DNA of 64,000 bases, taken from contig NZ_MLCL01000062.1 of NCBI RefSeq assembly GCF_001942625.1, positions 248,001 through 312,000 on the forward strand, read 5' to 3'. Below the pieces are notes generated by a model. The model saw nothing but the letters and a program-made list of their open reading frames with translations. It was not told the origin of the DNA and ran no database searches. This DNA comes from Mycobacterium syngnathidarum (GTDB lineage: Bacteria; Actinomycetota; Actinomycetes; Mycobacteriales; Mycobacteriaceae). Positions 28,726 through 37,624 of this stretch are shown here, piece by piece (position 1 is the stretch's first letter; the number at the start of each line of letters is the position of its first letter). Position numbers and translations under genes: made by a program.

Positions 28726-29232
28726 ATGACCGACGCCGGACTCCTCAGCGACGACGTCGTCGTGATCCACACCGACGGTGGCTGCCGGCCCAACCCAGGC
28801 CCCGGCGGATGGGGCGCGGTGCTGCGCCACCGCGAGCGCGTGCGCGAGATGTATGGCGGCGACCCCGGCACCACGAGCAACAACCGGATGGAGCTGACAG
28901 CGCCCATCATGGCGCTCGAGGCACTCACCCGACCGGTGGTGGTGCACCTGCACACCGACAGCACCTACGTGCGCAACGGCATCACCAAGTGGGTGCTCGG
29001 CTGGGAACGCAACGGCTGGCTGACCGCCGCCAAACAGCCGGTGAAAAACGTCGATCTGTGGCAGCGGCTGCAGGCCGCGTGCGCCCGGCACCAGGTCGAG
29101 TGGTTCTGGGTGAAAGGCCACTCGGGCATCGCCGACAACGAGTTGGCCGACGAACTGGCGACGCGGGGTCTGCTCGAAGCGGTCGCGGCGGGCCACCAAG
29201 AGACCGCGGCGGCCGGCGCCGCCAACGGCTGA
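28726..29232 (+). CDS. rnhA: Ribonuclease HI
   Basis: Hydrolyses RNA in RNA:DNA hybrids with Mg2+. 168 residues from ATG 28726. Catalytic residues are visible in [19 protein letters not shown] (Asp), [13 protein letters not shown] (Glu), [12 protein letters not shown] (Asp) and [17 protein letters not shown] (His and Asp). The basic-protrusion helix [23 protein letters not shown] is present as in E. coli RnhA. Convergent with the AAA/DUF4143 gene 25 bp away. Confidence 0.96.
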   Translation: MTDAGLLSDDVVVIHTDGGCRPNPGPGGWGAVLRHRERVREMYGGDPGTTSNNRMELTAPIMALEALTRPVVVHLHTDSTYVRNGITKWVLGWERNGWLTAAKQPVKNVDLWQRLQAACARHQVEWFWVKGHSGIADNELADELATRGLLEAVAAGHQETAAAGAANG

Positions 29233-29257
29233 ACGGGCTTCCCGTCGATCTGCGGCC

Positions 29258-30529
29258 TCATGGTCCCAGCAGCGCCAGCGGGACGACCGCGACACCGTCC
29301 GGTCTCCGATAGGAGAACTCGCCGGTTGTCACGACGACGCTGTCGACGAGGCGATCTCCGATCTGGCTACGGAGCCAGTGCAGATGCCGCACGTCACGGT
29401 CGGTGACGGTGGCCGCCAATTTGATCTCGATCGCGACGACCCGCCGGTCTTCACTCTCCACGACCAGATCGACCTCGTGTTCGGTGTTCTTCGTTCGCAG
29501 GTGCCCGACCTGAGCGTTGGAAGCACCTGCGTAAACGCGAATACTCTGTGCTGCAAGGGATTCGAACAACGCCCCGAGCCACGTCCCGGTCGCCTGAGCG
29601 ACCCTGACGCCATCGCCTTGGAGCAATCCAGCCTTTCCGACACCCACGAGCCGAGCCGCGATCGCGGGGTCGACGAGATGATGCTTGGGGGTCTGCGTGA
29701 GCCGCTTGAGAGGACTGAACGTGGGCACCCAAGCCGGCACCGGATCCAGGACGAAGAGACGCTGCAGATGGTTGCGGTAGCTGTCGACGGTTTGTCGGGC
29801 AGGCTTGTCGGATTCGCCGGCCGTCGCGGCGTCGAGCAGGGTCGTGAAGGAGGCATCGGTGCTGGTCGCTGCGGCGTACGCGGAGAGCCATGACATGAGC
29901 GTGGCCGGCCTTCGTACGACGTAGCCGTTCTCGGGAAGCTCGCGCTCGACAATCCGCGCCACATAGCTGTCGAGCTGGATCTGACGTGCCCGCTCGGGCA
30001 GGTCTCGGATACCGGGAAATCCGGAACGCAGGATCTCATCGGCGTACATCGGCAGCGTGACATCGGATCGTCCGGCGACGTCCGGCTTCTCGCCGGACAG
30101 GAGCTCCCGCAACGAAACAATTGGATGGGCGGTGCCACGCTCACTGAGCGCCATCGGCCGCATCTGCAGGCTGACGATGCGACCCGCGCCCGAATGGATT
30201 CGGACGCCAGGAGCGACGCCAGCTGATCCGGCAAGCAGGAATCGGCCACCCGACGAATCGTCGTCGACCGCCCGCCGAACGCGGTCCCAGACCGACGGCT
30301 CCAGCTGCCACTCGTCGACCAACACTGGATGAGGTGCTCGGACGATGTAATCAGGATCGGCTGTAACCACTTCGTGTTGACGGGGATCGTTGAGCGAGAC
30401 GACAGTCTCGGCGCGCTGGCTTGCAGTGGCAGTCTTCCCGACAGCTTTGGCGCCTTCGAGGGCGATGGCGGGTAGGTGCGAAAACAGCTCGTCGAGCAGC
30501 TCATCTACAATGCGCCGACGGTATCCCAC
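29258..30529 (-). CDS. AAA_14/DUF4143 ATPase with C-terminal PD-(D/E)XK-like domain
   Basis: 423 residues. N-terminal P-loop: ALEGAKAVGKTATA (Walker A, ~27-34), arginine-rich loops and HPVLVDEWQ (Walker B). A winged-helix-like middle section follows (SWLSAYAAATSTDASFTTLLDAA). The DUF4143 C-terminal part reads GALFESLAAQSIRVYAG, then HEVDLVVESEDRRVVAIEIKLA, the D-x(n)-E-x-K pattern of restriction-like nucleases. GTG 30529 start is almost leaderless behind a TAGATT -10 candidate. Three exact-period 23-bp repeats abut the start. Proteins of this type occur widely, often near mobile DNA; role unknown. Confidence 0.9.
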   Translation of the reverse strand: MGYRRRIVDELLDELFSHLPAIALEGAKAVGKTATASQRAETVVSLNDPRQHEVVTADPDYIVRAPHPVLVDEWQLEPSVWDRVRRAVDDDSSGGRFLLAGSAGVAPGVRIHSGAGRIVSLQMRPMALSERGTAHPIVSLRELLSGEKPDVAGRSDVTLPMYADEILRSGFPGIRDLPERARQIQLDSYVARIVERELPENGYVVRRPATLMSWLSAYAAATSTDASFTTLLDAATAGESDKPARQTVDSYRNHLQRLFVLDPVPAWVPTFSPLKRLTQTPKHHLVDPAIAARLVGVGKAGLLQGDGVRVAQATGTWLGALFESLAAQSIRVYAGASNAQVGHLRTKNTEHEVDLVVESEDRRVVAIEIKLAATVTDRDVRHLHWLRSQIGDRLVDSVVVTTGEFSYRRPDGVAVVPLALLGP

Positions 30530-30531
30530 CA

Positions 30532-30600
30532 GCTCAATCTAACAGATGGACGAGTTTCTATTTAACAAATGGACGAGATCCCATCAGGCAAACGGACGGG
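30532..30600 (-). repeat. Three 23-bp direct repeats (iterons) covering the promoter of the AAA/DUF4143 gene
   Basis: Read on the - strand, units 30578-30600, 30555-30577 and 30532-30554 begin CCCGTCCGTTTG, CTCGTCCATTTGTTA and CTCGTCCATCTGTTA. The period is exactly 23 bp between copies. The last unit contains TAGATT (30536-30541), a -10-like hexamer ending 6 nt before the GTG start, so the transcript could be leaderless. Protein binding here would cover the promoter. Confidence 0.8.
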
Positions 30601-30610
30601 TTCCGAGCGC

Positions 30611-32890
30611 CTACTCCCACACCACCTCATCGGGCGTCTTGTCCGGCCGCAGTCCCCGCCAACTGGGCTGCCGCAACCGGTGATCCGAGGTGCGCTCGCT
30701 ATAGCGGACCTCCCCCACCAGCTCCGGTCGCACGAACGTGACCCCTTTGGCGTCGAGCTTCGGCAACGGCTTGTCGAAGGGCGAGTCCTCGGTGTGCAAC
30801 GGGGCCAGCATGCGTTTGAGCTTGGCCAGTTCCTTCTCGGTGAACCCGGTGCCGACGCGGCCGGCGAAGTGCAGGCCGTCGGACCTGGGCACCCCGAGCA
30901 TCAGCGCCCCGATGCCGCTACTGCGGCCGCCCTCCCCCTGCCGCCAGCCACCGATCACCACTTCCTGGGTGTTCCAGATCTTGTCCTTGATCCAGGACGC
31001 CGACCGCCGGCCCGGCTGATACGTCGAGTCCCGTTTCTTGGCGACCACGCCCTCGAACCTGTGCTCACGGGCATGGACCATCGCCTCGGGACCGTCGCCG
31101 GTCAACTGTTCGGGGACAATCAGTCCGCCACCGACTGCCAACGCGTCCAACAGCTTTCGCCGATCGGAGTACTTGGCCCGCAGCAAGGAACGGCCGTCGA
31201 GCCACAGGATGTCGAATGCCCAGAACTCGACCCGGGTGGAGCGGGCCCGATTCTGCATCTCGCCGAAACTGGGCACCCCATGGTCATCGAGTGCCACCAC
31301 CTCGCCGTCGAGCACCACGTGATGGTCGGCGAGATCGGCTGCCAGCGCCTCCAATTGCGGATACTCCGCGGTGACATCGCGCCCGCGGCGCGACCGCAAT
31401 TGCAGGCGGCCATGATCGGCCTCGACCAGTAGCCGGTAGCCGTCCCACTTGCCTTCAAACGCCCATTGCGAGGCCTTGAGTTTCTCGACGGACCCCTCGG
31501 TGGCCAGCATCGGCGCGAAATCCTGGGGCTCTGGGGTAGCTGATTTCTGGTCCTTCATCCGGTGCGCCAGCCAGTTCTTGCCCTCGGTCTGGATCAGGGC
31601 ATAGCGGCCTTCGATCTTCTCGCCGCGCAGCGTGATGATGACCTCGCCGTTGCGGTCCTCGGGGTTGTCGGTAACCCGGAACTTCTCCGTTTCGTATGTG
31701 CCCGTGTCCCAGATGACCATGTTGCCTGCGCCGTACTCCCCCTTGGGAATCGCGCCGTGGAAGGTGAGGTACTCGATCGGGTGGTCTTCGGTATGCACGG
31801 CAAGGTGATTCACCGCGGTGGTCTCGGGCAGGTTCTTTGGCACCGCCCAGCTGACCAGCACGCCGCCGCGTTCCAGTCGCAGGTCATAGTGCAGCCGCCG
31901 GGCATGATGCTCCTGGATCACGAAGCGGTCGTTGTTGCCGGTTGCCGGAATGTCCTGGGGCACCGGTTCGGGAGTCTTGGCGGCGTCGCGCATGGTGCGG
32001 TAGGTGGTGAGCTTGTCAGCCACGGGGGCATCATCATCCAGTTCGGACAGCAGGTCGCCGTCATCGGAAACCCGTTGCAGCACTTCATCGAATCGCAAGT
32101 GGCGCAGGTCGGGATCGCCGATCTCGTCCCAGGTGCGGGGCACCGCGACGGTCGGGTGCTCGCGCCCCCGCAGCGAATACGGGGCGATCGTGGTCTTGGA
32201 TCCACTGTTCTGGCTCCAGTCCAGGAATATCTTGCCGGAGCGCACGCTGCGGGTCATGGTGGCGGTGACCAGCGTGGGCATCGACTGCTCGAGCTGTTGG
32301 GCCACCCGCTTGGCCAGGACCGAGGCGCCCCGGGAACTGATCGGCTCAGCCAGCGGCACATACAGATGCAGGCCCTTGCTGCCGCTGGTGAGCGGAAACG
32401 TCGTCAGACCGATATCCCCCATCAGCTCGCGCACCGCTTGGGCCACCTCGCACAGCTGCGGCATCGTGACGCCCTCACCAGGATCGAGGTCGAACACGAT
32501 TCGGGTGGCCGGCCCCTGACCGCCGCCGGAATCGAACCGCCATTGCGGCACATGCACTTCGAGCGCCGCTTGCTGCGCGATCCAGGCCAGGCCCTCGCGG
32601 GTGTTGATGATCGGGTAAGTCGTGGTGCCCGACTTGTGCGCAATGGTGCCGCGTTCAAGCCAACCCGGCGCCGATGACGCCAACTGCTTCTCGAAGAAAG
32701 ACGCCTCCGCGACCCCGTTCGGCCAACGCTTTCGGGTCACCGGGCGCCCGGCGATGTGCGGCAGCATCACCTCGGCAATGCTCAGGTAATAGTCGAAAAC
32801 CTCGGCTTTGGTGGTGCCGGTGGCCGGATAGAGCACTTTGTCCGGATTCGTCAGCCGAACCCGCTCATAGCGCTCCATCACGCCCGCCAT
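30611..32890 (-). CDS. ligD: Multifunctional ATP-dependent DNA ligase/polymerase/3'-phosphoesterase LigD
   Basis: NHEJ end-processing and ligation enzyme working with Ku. 759 residues from ATG 32890, the same length I recall for M. tuberculosis LigD. An upstream open extension is rejected because it overlaps the divergent cutinase. Domain order: primase/polymerase (~10-290, with VFDLDPGEG metal motif and SGSKGLHLYVPL), phosphoesterase (~325-450, FVIQEHHARRLHYDLRLERGG and HTEDHPIEY), ligase (~465-759, nucleotidyl Lys in EGKWDGYRLL, VLDGEVVALD, EGVVAKKRDSTYQPGRRSASWIKDK). Ku lies 3.9 kb away. Confidence 0.97.
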   Translation of the reverse strand: MAGVMERYERVRLTNPDKVLYPATGTTKAEVFDYYLSIAEVMLPHIAGRPVTRKRWPNGVAEASFFEKQLASSAPGWLERGTIAHKSGTTTYPIINTREGLAWIAQQAALEVHVPQWRFDSGGGQGPATRIVFDLDPGEGVTMPQLCEVAQAVRELMGDIGLTTFPLTSGSKGLHLYVPLAEPISSRGASVLAKRVAQQLEQSMPTLVTATMTRSVRSGKIFLDWSQNSGSKTTIAPYSLRGREHPTVAVPRTWDEIGDPDLRHLRFDEVLQRVSDDGDLLSELDDDAPVADKLTTYRTMRDAAKTPEPVPQDIPATGNNDRFVIQEHHARRLHYDLRLERGGVLVSWAVPKNLPETTAVNHLAVHTEDHPIEYLTFHGAIPKGEYGAGNMVIWDTGTYETEKFRVTDNPEDRNGEVIITLRGEKIEGRYALIQTEGKNWLAHRMKDQKSATPEPQDFAPMLATEGSVEKLKASQWAFEGKWDGYRLLVEADHGRLQLRSRRGRDVTAEYPQLEALAADLADHHVVLDGEVVALDDHGVPSFGEMQNRARSTRVEFWAFDILWLDGRSLLRAKYSDRRKLLDALAVGGGLIVPEQLTGDGPEAMVHAREHRFEGVVAKKRDSTYQPGRRSASWIKDKIWNTQEVVIGGWRQGEGGRSSGIGALMLGVPRSDGLHFAGRVGTGFTEKELAKLKRMLAPLHTEDSPFDKPLPKLDAKGVTFVRPELVGEVRYSERTSDHRLRQPSWRGLRPDKTPDEVVWE

Positions 32891-32950
32891 GAGGCCAACG
32901 TATACCCAACATCCGAGACACAGACTCCGTCGCCATGTCAGCATGGCCCG

Positions 32951-33622
32951 ATGGCACTGAATCCCATGGCCAGTTTGCTCCTCCGCTGGGTCGCGGTCAT
33001 GTTGATGCCCGCAGCGCTCGTTTTCTGCGGTCCGGCGCCTGCCGCGTCGGCCGATCCCTGCTCGGACGTCGAGGTGGTGTTCGCCCGCGGCACCGGTGAG
33101 CCGCCCGGGATCGGCCGGGTGGGCCAGGCTCTGGTCGACCAGCTCGGCCCGCGGATCGCACCGCGCAGCCTCGGCGTGTATGCGGTCAACTATCCGGCCG
33201 GGATCAATTTCCTGACGACTGCAGACGGGGCCAACGATGCCGCCGGGCACATCGCCTGGCTGGCCGATCAATGCCCCGGCACCCGGGTGGTGCTCGGTGG
33301 TTTCTCGCAAGGCGCGGCTGCGGTTTCCATGCTGGCGGGCGTACCTCCGATCGGTGACCGGATCGGCACCATCGGCTCAGCTCCCCCGCTGCCGCCCAAC
33401 AGTGCCGACCGGGTCGCCGCCGTCGCGGTGTTCGGCAACCCCGGCAATCGGTTCGGCACGCCGTTGTCGGGGGCCGGGCAATTCGCCGGTCGGGCCATCG
33501 ACCTGTGCAGCCCCGGTGATCCGATCTGCGTGCAGGGTGGGCGTCTCCGCGCCGCGCACAGCGCCTACGAACTCCCGCCGTATCCCGACCAGGCGGCGGG
33601 TTTCATCGCCGGACGGGTCTAG
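32951..33622 (+). CDS. Cutinase family secreted serine esterase (Culp-type)
   Basis: 223 residues from ATG 32951 (MALNPMASLLLRW); ATG 32966 is also possible. Signal peptide ending ~PAPAASADP. Esterase features: VVFARGTGEPPGIGRVGQ near the mature N-terminus, nucleophile GFSQGAAA (Ser ~118), Asp in SPGDPICVQGG and His in AAHSAY (~210). Cysteines at DPCSD, QCPG, LCSPGD and ICVQ would give the two cutinase disulfides. Acts outside the cell on ester or phospholipid substrates. Divergent from ligD with a 60-bp gap. Confidence 0.93.
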   Translation: MALNPMASLLLRWVAVMLMPAALVFCGPAPAASADPCSDVEVVFARGTGEPPGIGRVGQALVDQLGPRIAPRSLGVYAVNYPAGINFLTTADGANDAAGHIAWLADQCPGTRVVLGGFSQGAAAVSMLAGVPPIGDRIGTIGSAPPLPPNSADRVAAVAVFGNPGNRFGTPLSGAGQFAGRAIDLCSPGDPICVQGGRLRAAHSAYELPPYPDQAAGFIAGRV

Positions 33623-33645
33623 CCAGACGCACCTACCATGGAGCC

Positions 33646-34566
33646 ATGAGCCGGGCCCTGGTTATCGGCGAGGCGCTGATCGACGTCGTCGAGAGTGACG
33701 GCGCGGTCATCGGCGAGTACGTGGGCGGCAGCCCGCTCAACGTCGCCGTCGGGCTGAGCCGGCTGGGCCGCGGTGTCGACTTTCTCACCCACATCGCCGA
33801 GGACGATCACGGCAAGCGCATCATCAAGTACGTGGAAGATTCTGGGGTGCAACTGGTTTCGGGAAGCACGACGGCCAGCCGAACACCAACCGCTCTGGCT
33901 GTCCTGGACGCGGCGGGCTCTGCCAACTACACCTTCGACATCGACTGGCAGCTCACCGGCACCCCCGAGGTGGCCACCCCGCAACTGGTCCACACCGGCT
34001 CGATCGCCACAGTTCTGGAGCCGGGATGTCGGGCTACTGCCGCGCTGCTGGACGCCTACCGCATGTCGGCGACCATCAGCTTCGATCCGAATGTGCGGCC
34101 GGACGTGATCCAGGACGGCGACATCGCCCGCGGCCGCATCGACCGACTCGTCGAACGCGCCGACATCGTCAAAGCATCCGAAGCCGATCTACGCTGGCTG
34201 GCCCCCCGCCACTCCCCCGAACAGATCGCGCGGGCCTGGCTGGAATCCGGTCCGTCCGTGGTCACGGTGACCTCCGGCGAGCAGGGCGCCTTCGCGGTCT
34301 GCCGAGCCGGATCGGTGTCGGTTCCGGCGCAGCCGGTGCATGTGGTGGACACCGTCGGCGCCGGTGACGCCTTCATGACGGGCCTGCTCGACGCGTTGTG
34401 GTCATTGGGATTGCTGGGTGCCGACCGCCGCCGTGACCTGGCCCGGATAAGTGCCGGGGACCTCGAAGGCGTCTTGAGGTGCGCCGCGTTGACCGCGGCG
34501 TTGACGGTGGCCCGGCCGGGCGCCGACCTGCCTGACCGCGCCACGCGAGACGGCGCTCAGAGCTGA
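33646..34566 (+). CDS. PfkB family carbohydrate kinase (fructokinase/ribokinase type)
   Basis: 306 residues. ATP-dependent phosphorylation of a sugar or nucleoside is expected. Features: ALVIGEALIDVV at the N-terminus, GGSPLNVAVGLSRLG (first PfkB signature), DFLTHIAEDDHGKRI, SFDPNVRPDV, and the second signature DTVGAGDAFMTGLLDAL with the catalytic Asp (~residue 242). ATG 33646. Its 3' end overlaps the convergent MocR gene by 10 bp. No transporter or sugar regulator nearby, so the substrate is open. Confidence 0.93.
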   Translation: MSRALVIGEALIDVVESDGAVIGEYVGGSPLNVAVGLSRLGRGVDFLTHIAEDDHGKRIIKYVEDSGVQLVSGSTTASRTPTALAVLDAAGSANYTFDIDWQLTGTPEVATPQLVHTGSIATVLEPGCRATAALLDAYRMSATISFDPNVRPDVIQDGDIARGRIDRLVERADIVKASEADLRWLAPRHSPEQIARAWLESGPSVVTVTSGEQGAFAVCRAGSVSVPAQPVHVVDTVGAGDAFMTGLLDALWSLGLLGADRRRDLARISAGDLEGVLRCAALTAALTVARPGADLPDRATRDGAQS

Positions 34567-35984
34567 CCGATCGCGCTCACGATGCGCTCGGCAACCGCGT
34601 CAGCCTGTGTCTCGGGCAGCCGGGCGTATCCACACACCAGGCCTCGAGCGCCGGGCGGACCGGCAAAGTAGGTGGACAGCGGCGCTGCGGTGACTCCCTG
34701 CTCACCGAGCAGCGCGGTGATCGCGAGGTCGTCGCTCTCATCGGGTAGCCGCACCACCACGTGCAGCCCGGCCTCGACCCCCTCCAGCTGGAGTCCCCTG
34801 CGCCGCCGGCCGAGCGCGCCGACGAGTGCGGACCGCCGCGCCGAGTACGTGCGCGCCGCCCTGGCAAGGTGGCGGGTCATCGCACCCGAATCGATGAACC
34901 GCGCCAACGCCAGAGTGGTTACCCCACAGATGGATTCACCGCTGCGCTCCAGCGCATCGGCGACGTCATCGCGCAGCCCCGGCGGGGGCAGCAGCCAGGC
35001 CACCCGCAGCGCGGGCGTGAGGATCTTGGACACCGTCCCGATGTACGCCACGCAATCGCGGCCGTCGTCGATCCCGCGCAACGCGGGCAGCGCGGAAACG
35101 TCATAGCGGAACTCGCCGTCATAGTCGTCCTCGATCAGCAGGGCGCCGGTCTTGACCGCCCACTGGACCAGCCGGGCACGGCGGCCCACCGGCAACCGCG
35201 CCCCGAGCGGATATTGATGTGCCGGAGTGCAATACACGGCCGCATCGGAATCACGCAGCGATCCAGGATCCAGCCCGTCGCCGTCGACCACCACCGCACG
35301 TGTTCGGGCGCCGGACATTTCGAACGTACGCCGGGCTTCGTCATAACCCGGTTCCTCGAACGCCACATCGCGCCCGTTCAGTCCGGCCGCCGCGGAGAGC
35401 GTGCGCAGCGCAGCGGCCACGCCGGGCACGATGATCAGATCGTCCGCGTCGGTGACGATCCCGCGGGTGCGACGCAAATGACTCGCCAGGGCCGCGCGGA
35501 GTTCAGCATGGCCCTGTGGTCCAGCGGCGGCGGCAGGCACGGGTGCGGCCGCGGCCGTTCGCCAGGCCCGCCGCCAGTCGGTCGTGGAGATCAGGCTGGG
35601 ATCAGGGTGGCCGGGCGTGAGATCCCAGACGGGTGGTGACGGTCTCGGAGCCGCCGGCACCGAGGTCGTGAGGCCACTCGAGCTGACGTGGGAGGCCGCG
35701 CCTGCGTGGGCTGCGGCATCGGCACCGGCCGCGACCCGGGTGCCCGACCCGGGGCGGGCGGTGGCGTAGCCGGCCGCGGCCAGTTCGTCGTAGGCGTCGA
35801 CCACCGACGAGCGGGCAACCGCGAGTTCTGCGGCCAGGCTGCGGGTCGACGGCAGCGCGTCGCCGGGACACAGCCCGCCCAGCCTGATCTGCTCGATGAC
35901 GGCCGCAGCGATGCGTTGGCGCAGCGGCGCCCCGTCAGCGGGCAGCTGCCAGACCAGGTGCAGCTCGGGTGCATGGCGTGCCAT
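34557..35984 (-). CDS. MocR family transcriptional regulator (GntR HTH + aminotransferase-like domain), PdxR/GabR type
   Basis: 475 residues. N-terminal winged helix of the GntR family (~15-80): RIAAAVIEQIRLGGLCPGDALPSTRSLAAELAVARSSVVDAYDELAAAGYATARPGSGTRV. After a Pro/Ala linker, a fold-type I PLP domain (~130-470) with HLRRTRGIVTDADDLIIVPG, VYCTPAHQYPLG, LIEDDYDGEFRY and the PLP lysine in GTVSKILTPALRV. It senses PLP or an amino compound. Divergent from a PNPOx-like gene across a 79-bp region with a palindrome, so that gene is the likely target. Confidence 0.92.
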   Translation of the reverse strand: MARHAPELHLVWQLPADGAPLRQRIAAAVIEQIRLGGLCPGDALPSTRSLAAELAVARSSVVDAYDELAAAGYATARPGSGTRVAAGADAAAHAGAASHVSSSGLTTSVPAAPRPSPPVWDLTPGHPDPSLISTTDWRRAWRTAAAAPVPAAAAGPQGHAELRAALASHLRRTRGIVTDADDLIIVPGVAAALRTLSAAAGLNGRDVAFEEPGYDEARRTFEMSGARTRAVVVDGDGLDPGSLRDSDAAVYCTPAHQYPLGARLPVGRRARLVQWAVKTGALLIEDDYDGEFRYDVSALPALRGIDDGRDCVAYIGTVSKILTPALRVAWLLPPPGLRDDVADALERSGESICGVTTLALARFIDSGAMTRHLARAARTYSARRSALVGALGRRRRGLQLEGVEAGLHVVVRLPDESDDLAITALLGEQGVTAAPLSTYFAGPPGARGLVCGYARLPETQADAVAERIVSAIGQL

Positions 35985-35991
35985 GTCGCCA

Positions 35992-36014
35992 CAATAGTGG
36001 TCTGCACACTATTG
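35992..36014. promoter_or_regulatory. Inverted repeat operator between mocR and PNPOx-like gene
   Basis: CAATAGTG (35992-35999) and CACTATTG (36007-36014) are perfect 8-bp arms with a 7-nt spacer. The site lies 8 bp from the mocR start and 50 bp before the PNPOx-like GTG. Such placement fits autoregulation and control of the divergent gene; MocR sites are often paired half sites. The binding protein is inferred. Confidence 0.6.
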
Positions 36015-36063
36015 CCAGTTCTGGATCTTCCGACCAGGCCGGTATGTCCGCAGAATACGTCGT

Positions 36064-36699
36064 GTGAAGCAGATCAGGAGAGAACGCGAGCGCGCCCGCA
36101 CCGACCGGCCCGACCTGGACGCGGTGCTCGACGCCGCCGCCGTAGGCACCCTGGCGACAGTGTTGGATGGACAACCGTGGGTCGTACCGATGCTCTACGC
36201 CCGGGACGGTGACCGGATCATCCTGCACGGGTCGACCGGCGCGGGCGCACTGCGGCATGTCGCAGCCGGAGCGCCGGCCGCGTTCTGTGTGACGCTGCTG
36301 GACGGAATCGTGGTGGCGGATACGCTTTTCGACTCCTCAGCCAACTACCGGTCGGCCGTCGTGCGCGGCCACCTGACCGTCATCGATCCGTCTGACGCGG
36401 CATACGCACTGGATCTGATGAGCGACGCGCTGATTCCCGGCCGCAGCTCTGAGGTGCGGCCCAGCACCACGAAGGAGCTCTCGGCGACACTCGCGATGGC
36501 CCTGCCGATCACCCCCGACGGCTGGACGGTCAAGGTGCGGGTCGGGCCGCCATCCCCGCCCGACGAGGCAGCCGACTCCGGCGGATGGGCCGGCGTAGTG
36601 CCGTTACGGACCGTGGCCGGCGATCCGATTCCCGCACCGTGGGTCAGTGCGGACGTCGACACTCCCGAGTCGGTTGGCCGCCTGGTCAAGGGCACCTGA
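36064..36699 (+). CDS. Pyridoxamine 5'-phosphate oxidase family (FMN-binding split barrel) protein
   Basis: 211 residues, GTG start at 36064. Split-barrel features: DAVLDAAAVGTLATVLDGQPWVVPMLYARDGDRIILHGSTGAGALRHVAAGAPAAFCVTLLDGIVVADTLFDSSANYRSAVVRG, the pattern of small flavin or F420/haem-binding oxidoreductases of this clan. It is longer than minimal PNPOx-like proteins because of the C-terminal ~70 residues. Its pairing with MocR points to vitamin B6 or flavin metabolism. Exact cofactor unknown. Confidence 0.88.
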   Translation: MKQIRRERERARTDRPDLDAVLDAAAVGTLATVLDGQPWVVPMLYARDGDRIILHGSTGAGALRHVAAGAPAAFCVTLLDGIVVADTLFDSSANYRSAVVRGHLTVIDPSDAAYALDLMSDALIPGRSSEVRPSTTKELSATLAMALPITPDGWTVKVRVGPPSPPDEAADSGGWAGVVPLRTVAGDPIPAPWVSADVDTPESVGRLVKGT

Positions 36700-36759
36700 C
36701 GCGGCGCACCGATCCGGCGGTTCTTCGCACTCGCGGCCAGATCAAGCCATACTGGGCAA

Positions 36760-37623
36760 ATGCGATCCATCTGGAAGGGTTCGATCGCCTTCGGCCTGGT
36801 GAACGTACCGGTCAAGGTCTACAGCGCGACCGAGGACCACGACATCAAGTTCCATCAGGTCCACGCCAAGGACAACGGGCGCATCCGCTACAAGCGGGTC
36901 TGCGAAGTATGCGGCGAGGTCGTCGAGTTCCGCGACATCAACAAGGCGTTCGAGTCCGACGACGGACAGATGGTGGTGATCACCGACGAGGACATCGCCA
37001 CCCTGCCGGAGGAACGCAGTCGCGAGATCGAGGTGGTCGAGTTCATCCCGGCCGATCAGCTCGACCCGCTGATGTACGACAAGAGCTATTTTCTGGAGCC
37101 CGATTCCAAGTCGTCGAAGTCCTATGTGCTGCTGGCCAAGACCCTCGCCGAGACCGAACGGGTCGCGATCGTGCACTTCTCGCTTCGCAACAAGACGCGG
37201 CTGGCCGCGCTGCGGGTCAAGGACTTCAGCAAGCGCAACGTCATGATGATCCACACGCTGCTGTGGCCCGACGAGATCCGCGACCCCGACTTCCCGGTGC
37301 TGGACAAGGAAGTCGACATCAAACCGGCCGAGTTGAAGATGGCAGGTCAGGTTGTCGAGTCGATGACCGACGATTTCAAACCGGACCAGTTCCGCGACGA
37401 CTACCAGGAACAGCTACGCGAGCTGGTTCAAGCTAAACTTGAAGGCGGAGAAGCCTTCTCGGTCGAGGAACAGCCGACCGAGCTCGACGAGACCGAGGAT
37501 GTGTCGGACTTGCTGGCCAAACTCGAGGCCAGCGTGAAGGCACGTGGCGGTTCGGCGAAAGCGCCTGCCAAGAAAGCGCCTGCCAAGAAGGCGGCGACGA
37601 AGAAGGCCTCCGCCAAGAAATAG
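36760..37623 (+). CDS. ku: Non-homologous end joining protein Ku
   Basis: Homodimeric ring protein that binds DNA ends and recruits LigD. 287 residues. Begins MRSIWKGSIAFGLVNVPVKVYSATED; the CxxC in CEVCGEVV is present. The core extends to ~255 and includes the LigD-contact region. The tail is a lysine/alanine repeat (APAKKAPAKKAATKKASAKK), the basic extension common in mycobacterial Ku that adds DNA affinity. ATG 36760 in a 60-bp gap after the PNPOx-like gene. The stop is 1 bp from the stop of the convergent secreted gene. Confidence 0.97.
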   Translation: MRSIWKGSIAFGLVNVPVKVYSATEDHDIKFHQVHAKDNGRIRYKRVCEVCGEVVEFRDINKAFESDDGQMVVITDEDIATLPEERSREIEVVEFIPADQLDPLMYDKSYFLEPDSKSSKSYVLLAKTLAETERVAIVHFSLRNKTRLAALRVKDFSKRNVMMIHTLLWPDEIRDPDFPVLDKEVDIKPAELKMAGQVVESMTDDFKPDQFRDDYQEQLRELVQAKLEGGEAFSVEEQPTELDETEDVSDLLAKLEASVKARGGSAKAPAKKAPAKKAATKKASAKK

Positions 37624-37624
37624 C

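Noticed and set aside
32891..33310. N-terminal extension of LigD
   Set aside because: The frame is open but runs antisense through the cutinase coding region; starting at 32890 gives the normal family length.
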